A stretch of DNA of 64,000 bases from Helicobacter sp. (GCA_022511145.1 JAFLSC010000003.1:1-64000), one strand, 5' to 3'. Counted from the stretch's first letter, positions 1-9,190 are shown. Notes: generated by a model from the letters alone, not told the origin. Translations and numbers: made by a program.

Positions 1-320
1 TTTTGTGCTCTATAAGAAACCGCCTTACCTTTGTTAATAATCATAATAGTTTTATAGAATTTTGTTCCTACTGATTCAATCACTGGCACAACCATTGTTA
101 AAGCATAACGGCAAGAGAGTTGCATTAGCATTTCATTTTGATTTTTAAAATCTTTGTGAAGCTGTGTTTTTTTTAAGGTTTCAAAATTTTTAAAAAAAGG
201 ATTGAGGAGATATTCTCCAAAAAGCACGAGCTTAACTTTTTGGGCTAAACAAGTTTGTAGATAAACTTCCAAATCTTTTTGGGATTTGATAGTTGTGAGT
301 TGAAGTGCCGCAATTTTCAT
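1..320 (-). CDS. Carbon-nitrogen hydrolase (nitrilase superfamily), 3' part cut by window edge
   Basis: The visible 106 codons are the N-terminal part of a nitrilase-superfamily protein, a family that hydrolyses amides or nitriles with a Glu-Lys-Cys triad. The protein opens MKIAALQL, the usual first beta strand, and has LVLFGEYLL at about residues 31-39, where Glu36 fits the catalytic Glu. The expected Lys and Cys lie beyond the left edge, so activity cannot be judged. The start ATG at 320 directly follows the xseB stop with no gap, which suggests translational coupling in one operon with xseB and the TPR gene upstream. The substrate cannot be inferred. Confidence 0.75.
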   Translation of the reverse strand, partial: MKIAALQLTTIKSQKDLEVYLQTCLAQKVKLVLFGEYLLNPFFKNFETLKKTQLHKDFKNQNEMLMQLSCRYALTMVVPVIESVGTKFYKTIMIINKGKAVSYRAQ

Positions 321-557
321 TTATTCCCCCTTGTTTGCTTCTTGAAATTGCTTTTTTAGCTCATCACATTGAAATTGTGCATTTTCTAGCATATTTTGAG
401 CTTTTTTAAGATGAATCATTCCTTCTTTATAGAGTTGCAAACTCTCGTGCAATGAGAGATTTTCATCTCCAAGTTTTTCTAAACATTGTGTAATGATAGC
501 CAAATACTTCTCAAAATTTTCTTGAATGGGATTTTGATTTTCATTGTTGTGTTGCAT
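321..557 (-). CDS. xseB: Exodeoxyribonuclease VII small subunit
   Basis: This 78-residue protein matches the small subunit of exonuclease VII, which binds the large XseA subunit and helps degrade single-stranded DNA to oligonucleotides. It has the family's size and its two-helix layout: FEKYLAIITQCLEKLGDENL followed by the SLHESLQLYKEGM segment, then a helical acidic tail. The start overlaps the end of the upstream TPR gene by 17 bases, and its stop touches the start of the nitrilase gene, so the three are probably co-translated. No xseA gene is present in the window. Confidence 0.9.
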   Translation of the reverse strand: MQHNNENQNPIQENFEKYLAIITQCLEKLGDENLSLHESLQLYKEGMIHLKKAQNMLENAQFQCDELKKQFQEANKGE

Positions 558-2937
558 TTTGTTCCTTTGGTGGATTTTCTTGTTCTAGCAAATCTTTAGC
601 ATCACCACAAAGCTTTTTCCAAGGGGAATCTACCTCGACTTTGGAGCATTCATCATAGGCTTTGAGAGCTTGTGTGGGATTATTTAATTTTTGATTCAAA
701 TACCCTTGCAAATAAAAGATTTGAATTGCCTCTTGAGGAGTTTTAGTGCGGGTTTGTGCTTGATTGATTTGTTCTAGTGCCTCTTGAAATTTTCCCTCAC
801 GAATTAAAGCTTCACTTAAACTTAATTCTACCCAAGGTGAATATTCGTAACGTTGATGTTTGGTTTGGAGTTTTATTAGATTATTAGCATAGCTTTGGAT
901 TGCTACATCATCTTTTTTGGCAAGCATATCTTGCAATACCAAACGATAAACTTCAATCATTTTATCCTCTTCCCCTAATTTTTCCTCCAAAGTTGGCAGC
1001 AAAGTAAAGGCTTCTTCTTTGCGTCCGAGTTTTTCTAAAGACATAAACAAAATCCACACAGCATCATTATGGGCGGGATTTTGCGACATTGTTACAACAT
1101 CGCGTGCAGCAAGGGCAGATTTGGGATAATTTTGCAATTCATATTCCGCCCACGCTAGACGATAAAGCCAATCTTCGTTATCTTTGGCATTTTTTACCTT
1201 TTGGGATTGCAAAGCCGCAATTTTTTGTGCAGGAATGTATTGCTTATTAGCAAACAAGCAATCAAAAAGGGCTAATTGTCCCTCATTATCAAGCGGTAGT
1301 TTATCTTCAAATAAATTCCCATAATAAGCGGCTTCTTTGCAATTTTCATCTTTGAGAGATTGTAGCGTGAGGGCTTTAACAGAATTAAGCAAATAGGTGT
1401 TATTTGCTTCTAATTGTTCTCTTAAATTAAAAAGTTCTTTGTGTTTTCCTTCTTCATAGAGCGTTTGTGCCTTTTTCTCTAAGGCTCTTTTGGCTTCGTC
1501 TTTACCTGCATAATTTTCTAGGACATAATCATAATGTTCCAAACGCTTAGTGGCGTTAAGCTCATCATAACGCAATATCAATAAATCATCTAATGCCTTG
1601 ATTTGGGCGTATTCCTCATCTTTTGTAAATTCATCTAAAAATCTTTGGTAATATTGATGAGCTTTGGGGAGATTGCCACTATTATCATACCAAATCCCTA
1701 CATCTTTGAGTATATTGCGATATTCAGGATTATCTGAAGGAGTATTTTGCAACATTGCTTCTAGGATTATTGCGGGGGTATTATAGATATTAGATTCTAC
1801 CCAAGTTTGCAAAAATTCATACTTTTTGGGAATATCTTTGAAAAAATATTGAGGATTAGCATCAAAAATCGTTTTTAAATAACGCTCGGCTTCTTTGGGG
1901 GATTCATTATGGCGGTAAAATTCAGCAAGTCTTAAGGCCGCTTGAGTAGCGACTTCTACTTCTTGAGTTTCACTAAGAACAGAGTTATAAAGCTCCAAAA
2001 CGAGTTTTCTATCTCCTCGCTCATAAAGTCTATCAGCATAATCTAATCGGGCTAGGTATTCGTAGCGATTCCCTTTATATTCTCTAAAAAGGCGGTCATA
2101 ATAATATTTCGCCTCCTCAAAGAAATTCATATTCGCATAGGTTTTTGCTAAAATATAAAGGATTTGTGGAACGTGAATATCAGCAGGATAAGCGTCTAAC
2201 CAAAGCTTGGCTAATTCTACAATATCTTCGTAATTATCAGGATTATTGAGTCCGTCTAAAGCGAGAGTTTTATAGTATAATACATCGCGTTTAAAAATAC
2301 TATCAGGATAGAGTGAAAACATCTCATCAATCGTGCTTAAAGCCTCATTAAAAGATTCGCGTTCAATAAAAGATTGAATCCTTAAAAAATAATCCCTATC
2401 CGCACCCACTTCATTATTCATTGGTCGCATTTGAAAATCCAAAGTTCCAATAGAGGGGTAGCCTATTGTTTTTTCAAAGCTAATGGGAAAATTAATGCCT
2501 TCTTCAGCTTGTTTTTCTAAAAAAGGGATTTTGCCCTCATAGCCTACAATTTGCCAATGTGATGATTTGGGATTGCGTTCCATTGGTATTAATCCATTAG
2601 ATTTTAAATCAATACCGACATTAAAGAGTTTCATTTGTTTTTTGGGAGTAATTTGCATAGTAAAGCCCTTTTCTTGACTTTGCAAATCAATCGTAAAAAA
2701 TAAAGTGCTACTTTTGGAAAACTTTGAGATTAGGATATTATCAAAATGGCATTGAATAAGCACCACAGCAGAATATTCGTTTAAGGTTTCTTCACACGCA
2801 AAAGGCTGGGAATCCACGAGATTTAAAACTGCAAAATTGCTTCCTTCTTCTCTGCCGCTATTAATATAAAGCTCTAATCCAAAGGCAAAAGGCGTCAAAC
2901 ATAACAAACATAAAATAACAAATTTGATTTTTTTCAT
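541..2937 (-). CDS. pflA: PflA-like TPR protein (flagellar motor accessory factor)
   Basis: This 798-residue secreted protein has a signal peptide (residues about 1-19, ending AFG), a beta-rich N-terminal domain (about 20-170) and then a long array of helical tetratricopeptide-type repeats to the C-terminus. Length and architecture fit PflA of Campylobacter and Helicobacter, a periplasmic protein that with PflB forms a scaffold holding the stator ring of the high-torque flagellar motor. The assignment is by architecture and recalled resemblance of the N-terminal domain, so another TPR family remains possible. It heads the operon with xseB and the nitrilase. In C. jejuni and H. pylori pflA sits beside nuoN, which is not the case here. 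Confidence 0.6.
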   Translation of the reverse strand: MKKIKFVILCLLCLTPFAFGLELYINSGREEGSNFAVLNLVDSQPFACEETLNEYSAVVLIQCHFDNILISKFSKSSTLFFTIDLQSQEKGFTMQITPKKQMKLFNVGIDLKSNGLIPMERNPKSSHWQIVGYEGKIPFLEKQAEEGINFPISFEKTIGYPSIGTLDFQMRPMNNEVGADRDYFLRIQSFIERESFNEALSTIDEMFSLYPDSIFKRDVLYYKTLALDGLNNPDNYEDIVELAKLWLDAYPADIHVPQILYILAKTYANMNFFEEAKYYYDRLFREYKGNRYEYLARLDYADRLYERGDRKLVLELYNSVLSETQEVEVATQAALRLAEFYRHNESPKEAERYLKTIFDANPQYFFKDIPKKYEFLQTWVESNIYNTPAIILEAMLQNTPSDNPEYRNILKDVGIWYDNSGNLPKAHQYYQRFLDEFTKDEEYAQIKALDDLLILRYDELNATKRLEHYDYVLENYAGKDEAKRALEKKAQTLYEEGKHKELFNLREQLEANNTYLLNSVKALTLQSLKDENCKEAAYYGNLFEDKLPLDNEGQLALFDCLFANKQYIPAQKIAALQSQKVKNAKDNEDWLYRLAWAEYELQNYPKSALAARDVVTMSQNPAHNDAVWILFMSLEKLGRKEEAFTLLPTLEEKLGEEDKMIEVYRLVLQDMLAKKDDVAIQSYANNLIKLQTKHQRYEYSPWVELSLSEALIREGKFQEALEQINQAQTRTKTPQEAIQIFYLQGYLNQKLNNPTQALKAYDECSKVEVDSPWKKLCGDAKDLLEQENPPKEQNATQQ

Positions 2938-2962
2938 AACTATCCAAAATTTTTGATTTTTT

Positions 2963-2968
2963 ATTATA
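2963..2968 (-). promoter_or_regulatory. -10 box for the pflA-like operon
   Basis: TATAAT on the minus strand, 26 bases upstream of the start codon in an AT-rich gap, preceded by GTA and T-rich DNA. No good -35 hexamer is visible, which is normal for sigma-80 promoters of Helicobacter. Confidence 0.5.
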
Positions 2969-3020
2969 CTTGTTTTTTTCTAAAATCTTATTGATTTAAC
3001 TTTATTACTTTTGTTTAATT

Positions 3021-4154
3021 TTATTCATTTTTATCAGTTAAGGGGACAAGTTCAAAATAAGTGATTTCCGCCCTTGTTAAAACACGCATTTGGGGTCCCC
3101 AAAATCCTGTTCCACGATTCACATAAATTTGCGTTTGGGGATTATGCTGATAGAGTCCTTGAATGTAAGGTTGGTTAAGAGGAATTAAAAATCTAAAAGG
3201 GAAAATCTGTCCCCCGTGTGTGTGTCCGCTTAAAATCAAATCAACTTTATGTTCTTCTTGCACCTCAAGGGCAAATTTGGGCTGATGAGCTAAAAGAATC
3301 GTAGGTAATTCTTCTTTTCTTTGGGATAGGGCTTGGTTTAAGTTTGGCTCTAAACCCACTCTCCTGCCATATAAATCATACACCCCCGCAAGATTAAAAA
3401 GCTCCACGCCTTCTTTTTGAATTACCACATTTTCATTTTCTAAAACCTGAATCCCCAACTTTTTTAATGTCCCTAACAAATCCCCTATGCCGTGAAAAAA
3501 CTCGTGATTACCGATAACAAAATAAACACCCAAAGGGGCAGAGAGCTTACTTAACTCTTCAAGAGATTTTTGGGTTTTTATGATATTCGCATCGATAATA
3601 TCGCCGGTTAAAAAGATAATATCACTCTTTAGGGCATTAGTTTGTTGAACGATTTTAGCTACCTTTGTTTCCTCCATTAAGGTGCCAATATGCAAATCAC
3701 TAATTTGTGCAGCTCTGATAGTTTGGGGTAGGTTAGGGATTAAGATTTTGACTTTCTCTATTTGGGGCTGCATTGCACCTTCTATTAAACCCCACCCCAA
3801 ATAACTACCAGAGAATGCTAGACTCATTGTTCCTATTGTTTTTTGAAGAAACGCACGTCTTGTTTTTGAAAAAAGCGGAATGAAAGATAGGGGTTGATAA
3901 ACCAAAGTAGCAACCGCTAAAATAAAAGTAATCCCAATAGAGAGGGTAACTAAAAAGTATAATGCAGGAGGCATATTCACATAATGGCGTCCAAAAAAAT
4001 ACATCAAGCTTCCTCCATAATTAAGGATTAAAAAATATCGTGCAATCCTTAAAAATAGGGGATTTTTTATGATTCTTTTGAAATAGAAAAAATAAATCCC
4101 CAAATGGGTGATTAAAAATACAGCAAGTGCGATGAAAGGAAAGGAATGCTTCAT
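3021..4154 (-). CDS. Membrane-anchored metallophosphoesterase (YaeI/YkuE-like)
   Basis: This 377-residue protein has about four hydrophobic N-terminal segments (residues 1-95) followed by a calcineurin-like phosphoesterase domain. The metal-binding signatures are all present: SDLHIG (about 152-157), TGDIID (about 183), GNHEFF (about 216) and SGHTHGG (about 310). The family uses a two-metal site to hydrolyse phosphoesters; relatives of this membrane type act on lipid A precursors or phospholipids, but the substrate here is unknown. The start lies two bases after the stop of the upstream gene, so it is the last gene of the rppH-lysC-hobA-holB-folP operon. Confidence 0.85.
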   Translation of the reverse strand: MKHSFPFIALAVFLITHLGIYFFYFKRIIKNPLFLRIARYFLILNYGGSLMYFFGRHYVNMPPALYFLVTLSIGITFILAVATLVYQPLSFIPLFSKTRRAFLQKTIGTMSLAFSGSYLGWGLIEGAMQPQIEKVKILIPNLPQTIRAAQISDLHIGTLMEETKVAKIVQQTNALKSDIIFLTGDIIDANIIKTQKSLEELSKLSAPLGVYFVIGNHEFFHGIGDLLGTLKKLGIQVLENENVVIQKEGVELFNLAGVYDLYGRRVGLEPNLNQALSQRKEELPTILLAHQPKFALEVQEEHKVDLILSGHTHGGQIFPFRFLIPLNQPYIQGLYQHNPQTQIYVNRGTGFWGPQMRVLTRAEITYFELVPLTDKNE

Positions 4155-4156
4155 CG

Positions 4157-5131
4157 CTATCCTTTGGGGCGATGGTCTTTGATAATCGCATTAAATCTTT
4201 GGAGGAATATAGGATTGCTTGAAATTTCAAAATCTGCTAAAACCTTTCTCACATCGCGTTCTTCAAGGACATCTAAGGCGTCTTGAATAATCCTAGCAAA
4301 AGCAAATTCATCATCACTTACCATTACTTCGCTCACTTGTCTTATAAATTGTTTGATATAGTTTTTCTCTTCTTTTTCTTTTTGACTATCCTCTACCAAA
4401 ACTTTCTCGATATTTCTTAAGGCTTCAAGCTTTTTGGCTTTGAGTTGCTGCCTTTTATAAGCTCCAGTGAGACTCATAATCCGCTCAATCACTTCATTTT
4501 TTTGCTCAATATCCTCAAAAAATTCCTCATAATTCTCATTCATAGAATCAGGGTAATAATTTTTAATAATTTCAAATTTCAGTTGAGCGATTGTTGAGAG
4601 GTTTTTTTGGTTATGTTGCATTGTCTCAATGGTTTTTTTGAGAAAATTCACATTATCGCGTCTATCGCTATAAAATTTCACTTGCTCTAACCTTTCTTGT
4701 ATCGGGTAAAATTCACAAAGTTTTTCAATCTTATCAAGTAAAATTTCTTGATAAGCACGATAGCTAATTTCAACGATTTGCGTTAATGTTTTATAGTGCT
4801 TATCGTTGGTTTGCGTAAGGACTAATTCAATGGTTTCATTGATTCCAAAATCATCAAAAAGCTTTTCAATCGTATCATAAATGACGTTATAATCAATCTC
4901 TTCTCCCACAAAAGCTTCACGAATCTTATCGAGCTGTTCTTTTGTATTTTCATTATTATCCACACTAATTTCAAAGCCAATATCTTCTTTTGTGCTTTCT
5001 AAAAAACCTGTCAAAAAGGCTTTGGATTCTTTTTTGAATAAAATTTGAAGTTCATTAGTTGTCATTTTATCGAGTGAATCTTGCGAATGCCCGTGTTTTT
5101 TTAACTGCCAAATCAATTCCCGTCTTTGCAT
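4157..5131 (-). CDS. Conserved helical protein of unknown function
   Basis: I do not recognise a characterised family. The protein (324 residues from the ATG at 5131) is charged and helical, beginning MQRRELIWQLKKHGHSQDSL, an N-terminal segment that could form a small helix-turn-helix or SAP-like fold; the rest has no signal peptide or membrane segment. A longer reading from TTG at 5149 is possible, but that codon lies next to the AAGGAG ribosome site, which is 8 bases before the ATG. The ATG overlaps the folP stop by one base (TAATG), so translation is coupled. A gene beside folP in H. pylori is probably the orthologue. Confidence 0.8.
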   Translation of the reverse strand: MQRRELIWQLKKHGHSQDSLDKMTTNELQILFKKESKAFLTGFLESTKEDIGFEISVDNNENTKEQLDKIREAFVGEEIDYNVIYDTIEKLFDDFGINETIELVLTQTNDKHYKTLTQIVEISYRAYQEILLDKIEKLCEFYPIQERLEQVKFYSDRRDNVNFLKKTIETMQHNQKNLSTIAQLKFEIIKNYYPDSMNENYEEFFEDIEQKNEVIERIMSLTGAYKRQQLKAKKLEALRNIEKVLVEDSQKEKEEKNYIKQFIRQVSEVMVSDDEFAFARIIQDALDVLEERDVRKVLADFEISSNPIFLQRFNAIIKDHRPKG

Positions 5132-6300
5132 TAAAATAACTCCTTCCAAACTTTTAGTGCTTGAATATGCTCTTTAGTATCGTGGCAGCGGATAATATCT
5201 GCCCCATTCCTTAAAGCTTCTAGGTGGATTGCTAAAGTCCCACCCAAACGCTCCTCTATCTTACTAGGTGCAATCTCATTAATCAAAGATTTACGACTTG
5301 CCCCCACAAGCAAAGGTAGCCCAAAATGCTTAAAATGCCTTAGATTGCGAATTAGCTCACAATTATGTTGCAAATTTTTACCAAAACCAATCCCCACATC
5401 TAAGATGATATTATGTATCCCTTTGGTTTGCAATACCTCAATCTGCCTAGCAAAAAAACTATCAATCTCTAAAAACAAATTGTCATAAGAAGGATTTTCT
5501 TGCATTTTTTGAGGATTTTTTTGCATATGCATTATAACACATTGACACTCATAACCCAAAACTGCCTCTTGCATTAAAGGATTTTGGAATCCTGTAATAT
5601 CATTAACCATACCAAAGCCCTTCTCAAGGCAAAATTGAGCCACTTTGGGTGTGTAAGTATCAATGCTAAAAATTGTTTTTTGAAACAAAGATTCTTTAGC
5701 GATAAATTCAGCAATAGGGGCGATTCGTTTTAATTCCTCTTTTTCATCAATAAAAGTGCTTCCCGGTCGGCTTGAAGCCCCACCTATATCAATAATATCC
5801 ACTCCCTCTTCAATCATTTCTAAAATCTTATTGAATGCCTCTTTTCCACTTTTGCGTGAGTTGGTATAGAAGCTATCAGGTGTTGCATTAATAATCCCCA
5901 TAATTTTATGAGATTTTGAGTTTTGAGGATTTTGTAAATCTCTCAGATTTTGCGAGTTTTGGGGATAATTGTCCAAATGGTTTTGAATTGTTAAAGCAAG
6001 AGTTTTTAAGCCAAAGGGTTGAATTTTGAGCTTTTTAAGCAGAGGTTTGCTTTGGGATTGTGTAAGGATTAAAATCCCTTTGTAATGTTCTTGTTGAGAT
6101 AAGATTGCTTCTTTAGGCAGTGCAAAATCCCCACCACACGCTAGTGCTTCTTGTTTTAGAATATGAGCAGCGGGAGCTTTAATATTTTCAATCAAAAAGC
6201 AAAAGTGATTGATTTTGGGAGATAAGATACCTAGCCCCACTTTATCACAGCCCAAAATTTCTAGCTCTTTGTGTGCGTTTTGTAAATATTTAACAAACAT
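5131..6300 (-). CDS. folP: Dihydropteroate synthase
   Basis: Joins para-aminobenzoate to dihydropterin pyrophosphate in folate synthesis. The TIM-barrel domain begins near residue 133 with MGIINATPDSF, followed by GGASSRPG (about 173), DVGIGFGKN (about 300) and GASRKS (about 335), which are the substrate-binding loops targeted by sulfonamides. At 389 residues it is about 110 longer than the E. coli enzyme because of an N-terminal extension of about 130 residues without an obvious domain; the H. pylori enzyme is similarly long. It overlaps neighbours by single bases on both sides (holB upstream, the unknown gene downstream). Confidence 0.93.
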   Translation of the reverse strand: MFVKYLQNAHKELEILGCDKVGLGILSPKINHFCFLIENIKAPAAHILKQEALACGGDFALPKEAILSQQEHYKGILILTQSQSKPLLKKLKIQPFGLKTLALTIQNHLDNYPQNSQNLRDLQNPQNSKSHKIMGIINATPDSFYTNSRKSGKEAFNKILEMIEEGVDIIDIGGASSRPGSTFIDEKEELKRIAPIAEFIAKESLFQKTIFSIDTYTPKVAQFCLEKGFGMVNDITGFQNPLMQEAVLGYECQCVIMHMQKNPQKMQENPSYDNLFLEIDSFFARQIEVLQTKGIHNIILDVGIGFGKNLQHNCELIRNLRHFKHFGLPLLVGASRKSLINEIAPSKIEERLGGTLAIHLEALRNGADIIRCHDTKEHIQALKVWKELF

Positions 6301-6938
6301 TATTTACCTAAGCTTAAGTTTTGATTTCTTTTTTCTAAAATCATTAACAATAAAGGCAGAAAAATATAATGTGGCTTTTCATATTGAGTACTCCACAAAA
6401 TCGCTTCTTCAAACATTTGAGCTTGGTTTGGGGTAAAGCTTATCCCTAATTTCACGCAATCTAAATAAAGACTTTGAATCTCCTCTTTTAAATGAGGGTT
6501 ATTAAAATCTTTTTGTTTTTCTTTAAGATAAGTGTAGATTTTTTGGAGATTAAGCGTTGCAATATCCAAAGCAAAAGGAGGCAGCTTTTCTTTATGGAAT
6601 TGATTAATAAGAGGGAGACGAGAACGGATTGTAGAGAGTAGAGTGAGTTTTCTTTGTGTTAGTAAAAGAAAAACGATGCCGCTAGGAGGCTCCTCTAAAA
6701 TCTTTAAGAGGGCATTTTGGGCTGGGATATTGTAAGAATTAGCAGCAATTACAATCGTTTTTGTGTTTTCATTGGCAATATAACATTCATCAATAATAGC
6801 CCTAGCAATATCAATACTTAATTCATTGGCACAAAAAAGCTTGTAATTTTTGGGATTTTTATCTTGCATATAAGCGGTTGCGTATTCTAGGGGTTCATTG
6901 ACAAGCAGGATATGCCCATTTGTGTTTAAGTTTTCCAT
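6300..6938 (-). CDS. holB: DNA polymerase III delta-prime subunit
   Basis: The clamp-loader delta-prime subunit helps place the beta clamp on DNA. At 212 residues it is short compared with the E. coli protein (334) but typical of epsilon-proteobacteria. The AAA-type sensor region is seen in IPAQNALLKILEEPP (about residues 70-84) and in the arginine-containing IRSRLPLI near residue 108. It has no Walker A motif, as expected for delta-prime. It starts immediately after the hobA stop (one-base overlap) and ends on the folP start, so initiation and clamp loading factors share a transcript. Confidence 0.85.
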   Translation of the reverse strand: MENLNTNGHILLVNEPLEYATAYMQDKNPKNYKLFCANELSIDIARAIIDECYIANENTKTIVIAANSYNIPAQNALLKILEEPPSGIVFLLLTQRKLTLLSTIRSRLPLINQFHKEKLPPFALDIATLNLQKIYTYLKEKQKDFNNPHLKEEIQSLYLDCVKLGISFTPNQAQMFEEAILWSTQYEKPHYIFLPLLLMILEKRNQNLSLGK

Positions 6939-7480
6939 TAAAGTGAGATTTGTCCTAATATCGCAGCATTCAAGGTTAAGTTAAAGATATTATACATTTG
7001 CATTAGTTTAATATCTAAAAGCGGGTCTGTGGATTGCAAAGTAAAATTATTTTGGAGATTTTTATCAAATATCCACAAAAAGCTTCCTTCTTTGCTTAAA
7101 GCAAGGGTGGAGAGAGAGCGTTCATCTTTTCCGATATACCAAAAAAAGTAATGTTGCGGAAAGAGATTGTCTAAATAGTCGTAAATTAGCATTTGCTCGG
7201 TTTCATCACTCTCGAGTTTTTGGCTTTGAGGTAAGATTGATTTCATACTCAAAATGGGAAAATAAGGGCGATTGCTACTACGATTGATAGAAGTCGTGAT
7301 ATATTGCATAAACCAATCTCTTTCTTTGTCGGTGATAATAATCAAACTCTCTCCGCTAAAAAGGCGAGTGAGTGTATTTTTAACTAAAGGAATCCACTCA
7401 AATTTTCGCTCTTCAAGCCAAGTGGGAAGGCTTTTATCCTGCCTTAGGGTTTGAATCGTCCATTGAGAAATATTTTCCAT
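6938..7480 (-). CDS. hobA: HobA, DnaA-binding initiation factor
   Basis: HobA of H. pylori is a tetrameric protein that binds domains I-II of DnaA and promotes its ordered assembly at oriC; it is structurally related to E. coli DiaA. This 180-residue product matches in length and in several stretches, for example the GESLIIITDKERDWFMQYI segment and the end region SFLWIFDKN ... LLDIKLMQMYNIF. Its location between lysC and holB is the same as in H. pylori. It follows the lysC stop without a gap. Confidence 0.9.
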   Translation of the reverse strand: MENISQWTIQTLRQDKSLPTWLEERKFEWIPLVKNTLTRLFSGESLIIITDKERDWFMQYITTSINRSSNRPYFPILSMKSILPQSQKLESDETEQMLIYDYLDNLFPQHYFFWYIGKDERSLSTLALSKEGSFLWIFDKNLQNNFTLQSTDPLLDIKLMQMYNIFNLTLNAAILGQISL

Positions 7481-8686
7481 TTATTTTTCAAGCTCATAAA
7501 CAGAATGGAGGGTTCGCACCGCAAGTTCAGCATATTTTAATCCAATAATCATTGACACTTTGATTTCGCTAGTGCTAATCATCATAATATTAATATTATC
7601 TTGCGCTAAGGCTTGAAATGCTTTAGCAGCAACGCCACTATGGGATTTCATTCCTACTCCTACAACAGAGACTTTCGCAATATCAGAATCATAATCAATA
7701 CTTTCTACACTGCCTTCAAAGCTTTTTAAAACGCGTTTGGTGCTTTCTAGCTCAATTTCAGGAATGGTAAAATCTAAATCTGTTTTCCCGTCTCTCCCAA
7801 TAGTTTGAACTATCATATCAACATTAATATTTGCCTCCGCTAAAGCCCCAAAAATCTCTGCGGCGATTCCGGGTCTATCCTCAACATTACAAATACTAAT
7901 GCGAGCTTGATTTTTATCCAGTGCGATTCCGCTAACAATCGGATTTTCCATAATTTCTTCTTCCTTTGTGATTAAAGTTCCTTCATTGTGATTAAAACTA
8001 TTTCTCGTAACGAGATTGACATTAAGTTTTTTTGCCATTTCTACGGAACGATTAAGCAAGACTTTTGCCCCCATTGAAGCAAGTTCAAGCATTTCATCAT
8101 AACTGATTTTATCAATCTTTTTGGCTTTTGATTCAATGCGTGGGTCAGTGGTATAAACCCCATCAACATCAGTGTAAATTTCGCATAATTCTGCCTTTAA
8201 AGCTCCCGCTAAAGCAACAGCAGAGAGGTCGCTCCCGCCTCTACCAAGCGTGGTTACTTCACCCTTTTTAGTTACACCTTGAAATCCCGCTACCACAACG
8301 ATATAATCTTGTGCTAAAAGTTCCTTAAGGCGAGTTGTGTCAATATGCTGAATATGGGCTTTGGTATGAAAATCATCAGTGATTATTCCTGCACCGCGTC
8401 CGCTTAGTGAGATTGCCTTGAAGCCTAACTCCTCTAAAGCAATAGCAAGTAAAGCACTTGTTATTCTCTCTCCTGCACTTAGTGCCATATCAGTTTCGCG
8501 TGCATTGGGAAGTTTTGAAAAAAATTTTGTGTATTCAAGCAATCTATCGGTTTCTCCGCTCATCGCAGAGACAACCACCACCACACTATGCCCATTTTTT
8601 TTCGTCTGACTTACGCGTTTAGCAACATTAGCAATCCTTTGACAATCGCCCACACTTGTCCCGCCATATTTTTGCACAATAAGCAT
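7481..8686 (-). CDS. lysC: Aspartate kinase
   Basis: Phosphorylates aspartate, the first step towards lysine, diaminopimelate, threonine and methionine. The kinase domain opens with IVQKYGGTSVGD (residues 3-14) and includes the GRGGSDLSA loop near residue 150; two ACT domains follow from about residue 265 (SGIALDKNQARISI, PGIAAEIFGALAEANINVDM), the usual site of lysine/threonine feedback control. Length (401) is normal for a monofunctional enzyme. It overlaps the rppH stop by one base. The diaminopimelate it leads to is used by murE, also in this window. Confidence 0.95.
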   Translation of the reverse strand: MLIVQKYGGTSVGDCQRIANVAKRVSQTKKNGHSVVVVVSAMSGETDRLLEYTKFFSKLPNARETDMALSAGERITSALLAIALEELGFKAISLSGRGAGIITDDFHTKAHIQHIDTTRLKELLAQDYIVVVAGFQGVTKKGEVTTLGRGGSDLSAVALAGALKAELCEIYTDVDGVYTTDPRIESKAKKIDKISYDEMLELASMGAKVLLNRSVEMAKKLNVNLVTRNSFNHNEGTLITKEEEIMENPIVSGIALDKNQARISICNVEDRPGIAAEIFGALAEANINVDMIVQTIGRDGKTDLDFTIPEIELESTKRVLKSFEGSVESIDYDSDIAKVSVVGVGMKSHSGVAAKAFQALAQDNINIMMISTSEIKVSMIIGLKYAELAVRTLHSVYELEK

Positions 8687-9159
8687 TACAAATAACCTTT
8701 TTTCTTGAAATAATCCAAAACCTGCCGATACACTGGTCTTTTAAAATAAGTGATATGCTGAAATATCTCTTCTAAGCTCACAAATTTATAGTCATCAAAT
8801 TCTGGCTTTTCTGTCTCTATATTGATATTACCGCTCTCTTTTAAACGCACAAGAAAATATTTTTGAATCTGTCCATCATAAGGATACATTTTTTTGACAA
8901 CAGAGGGAGGGAAATCATAGCTAACCCATTGAGGATATTCAGCAATAATATCAATCTCATTCGTTCCTATCTCTTCTTTTAACTCCCTAAATAACGCTTC
9001 TTTGGGTGTTTCTGTTTTATCAATCCCACCTTGAGGGAATTGCCACGCATTTTTAATATCACTCCGACTAGCGATAAATAATTCGCACTCTAAAGGGTAT
9101 CTTGAGGAGAGGATAACAGCTGCCACATTAGGACGATAGGTTTTTACTTCACATTCCAT
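8686..9159 (-). CDS. rppH: RNA 5'-pyrophosphohydrolase (Nudix)
   Basis: RppH removes pyrophosphate from triphosphorylated RNA 5' ends and starts RNase-dependent decay. The 157-residue protein has one Nudix box at residues 44-65 (G-x5-E-x7-REL-x-EE-x-G, with REL at 58-60 and EE at 62-63) and the FPQGG lead-in. The H. pylori orthologue is at the same place in front of lysC and was first named an invasion protein (InvA/NudA). It is the first gene of the row running to the metallophosphoesterase; its start ATG at 9159 has AAGGAG upstream. Confidence 0.92.
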   Translation of the reverse strand: MECEVKTYRPNVAAVILSSRYPLECELFIASRSDIKNAWQFPQGGIDKTETPKEALFRELKEEIGTNEIDIIAEYPQWVSYDFPPSVVKKMYPYDGQIQKYFLVRLKESGNINIETEKPEFDDYKFVSLEEIFQHITYFKRPVYRQVLDYFKKKGYL

Positions 9160-9184
9160 TGTTCATCTCCTTTAATAAAAAATT

Positions 9185-9190
9185 ATTATA
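9185..9190 (-). promoter_or_regulatory. -10 box for rppH-lysC-hobA-holB-folP operon
   Basis: TATAAT on the minus strand 26 bases before the rppH start, in the 118-base divergent gap shared with gatC. It is the only obvious promoter for the seven tiled genes downstream. Confidence 0.5.
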
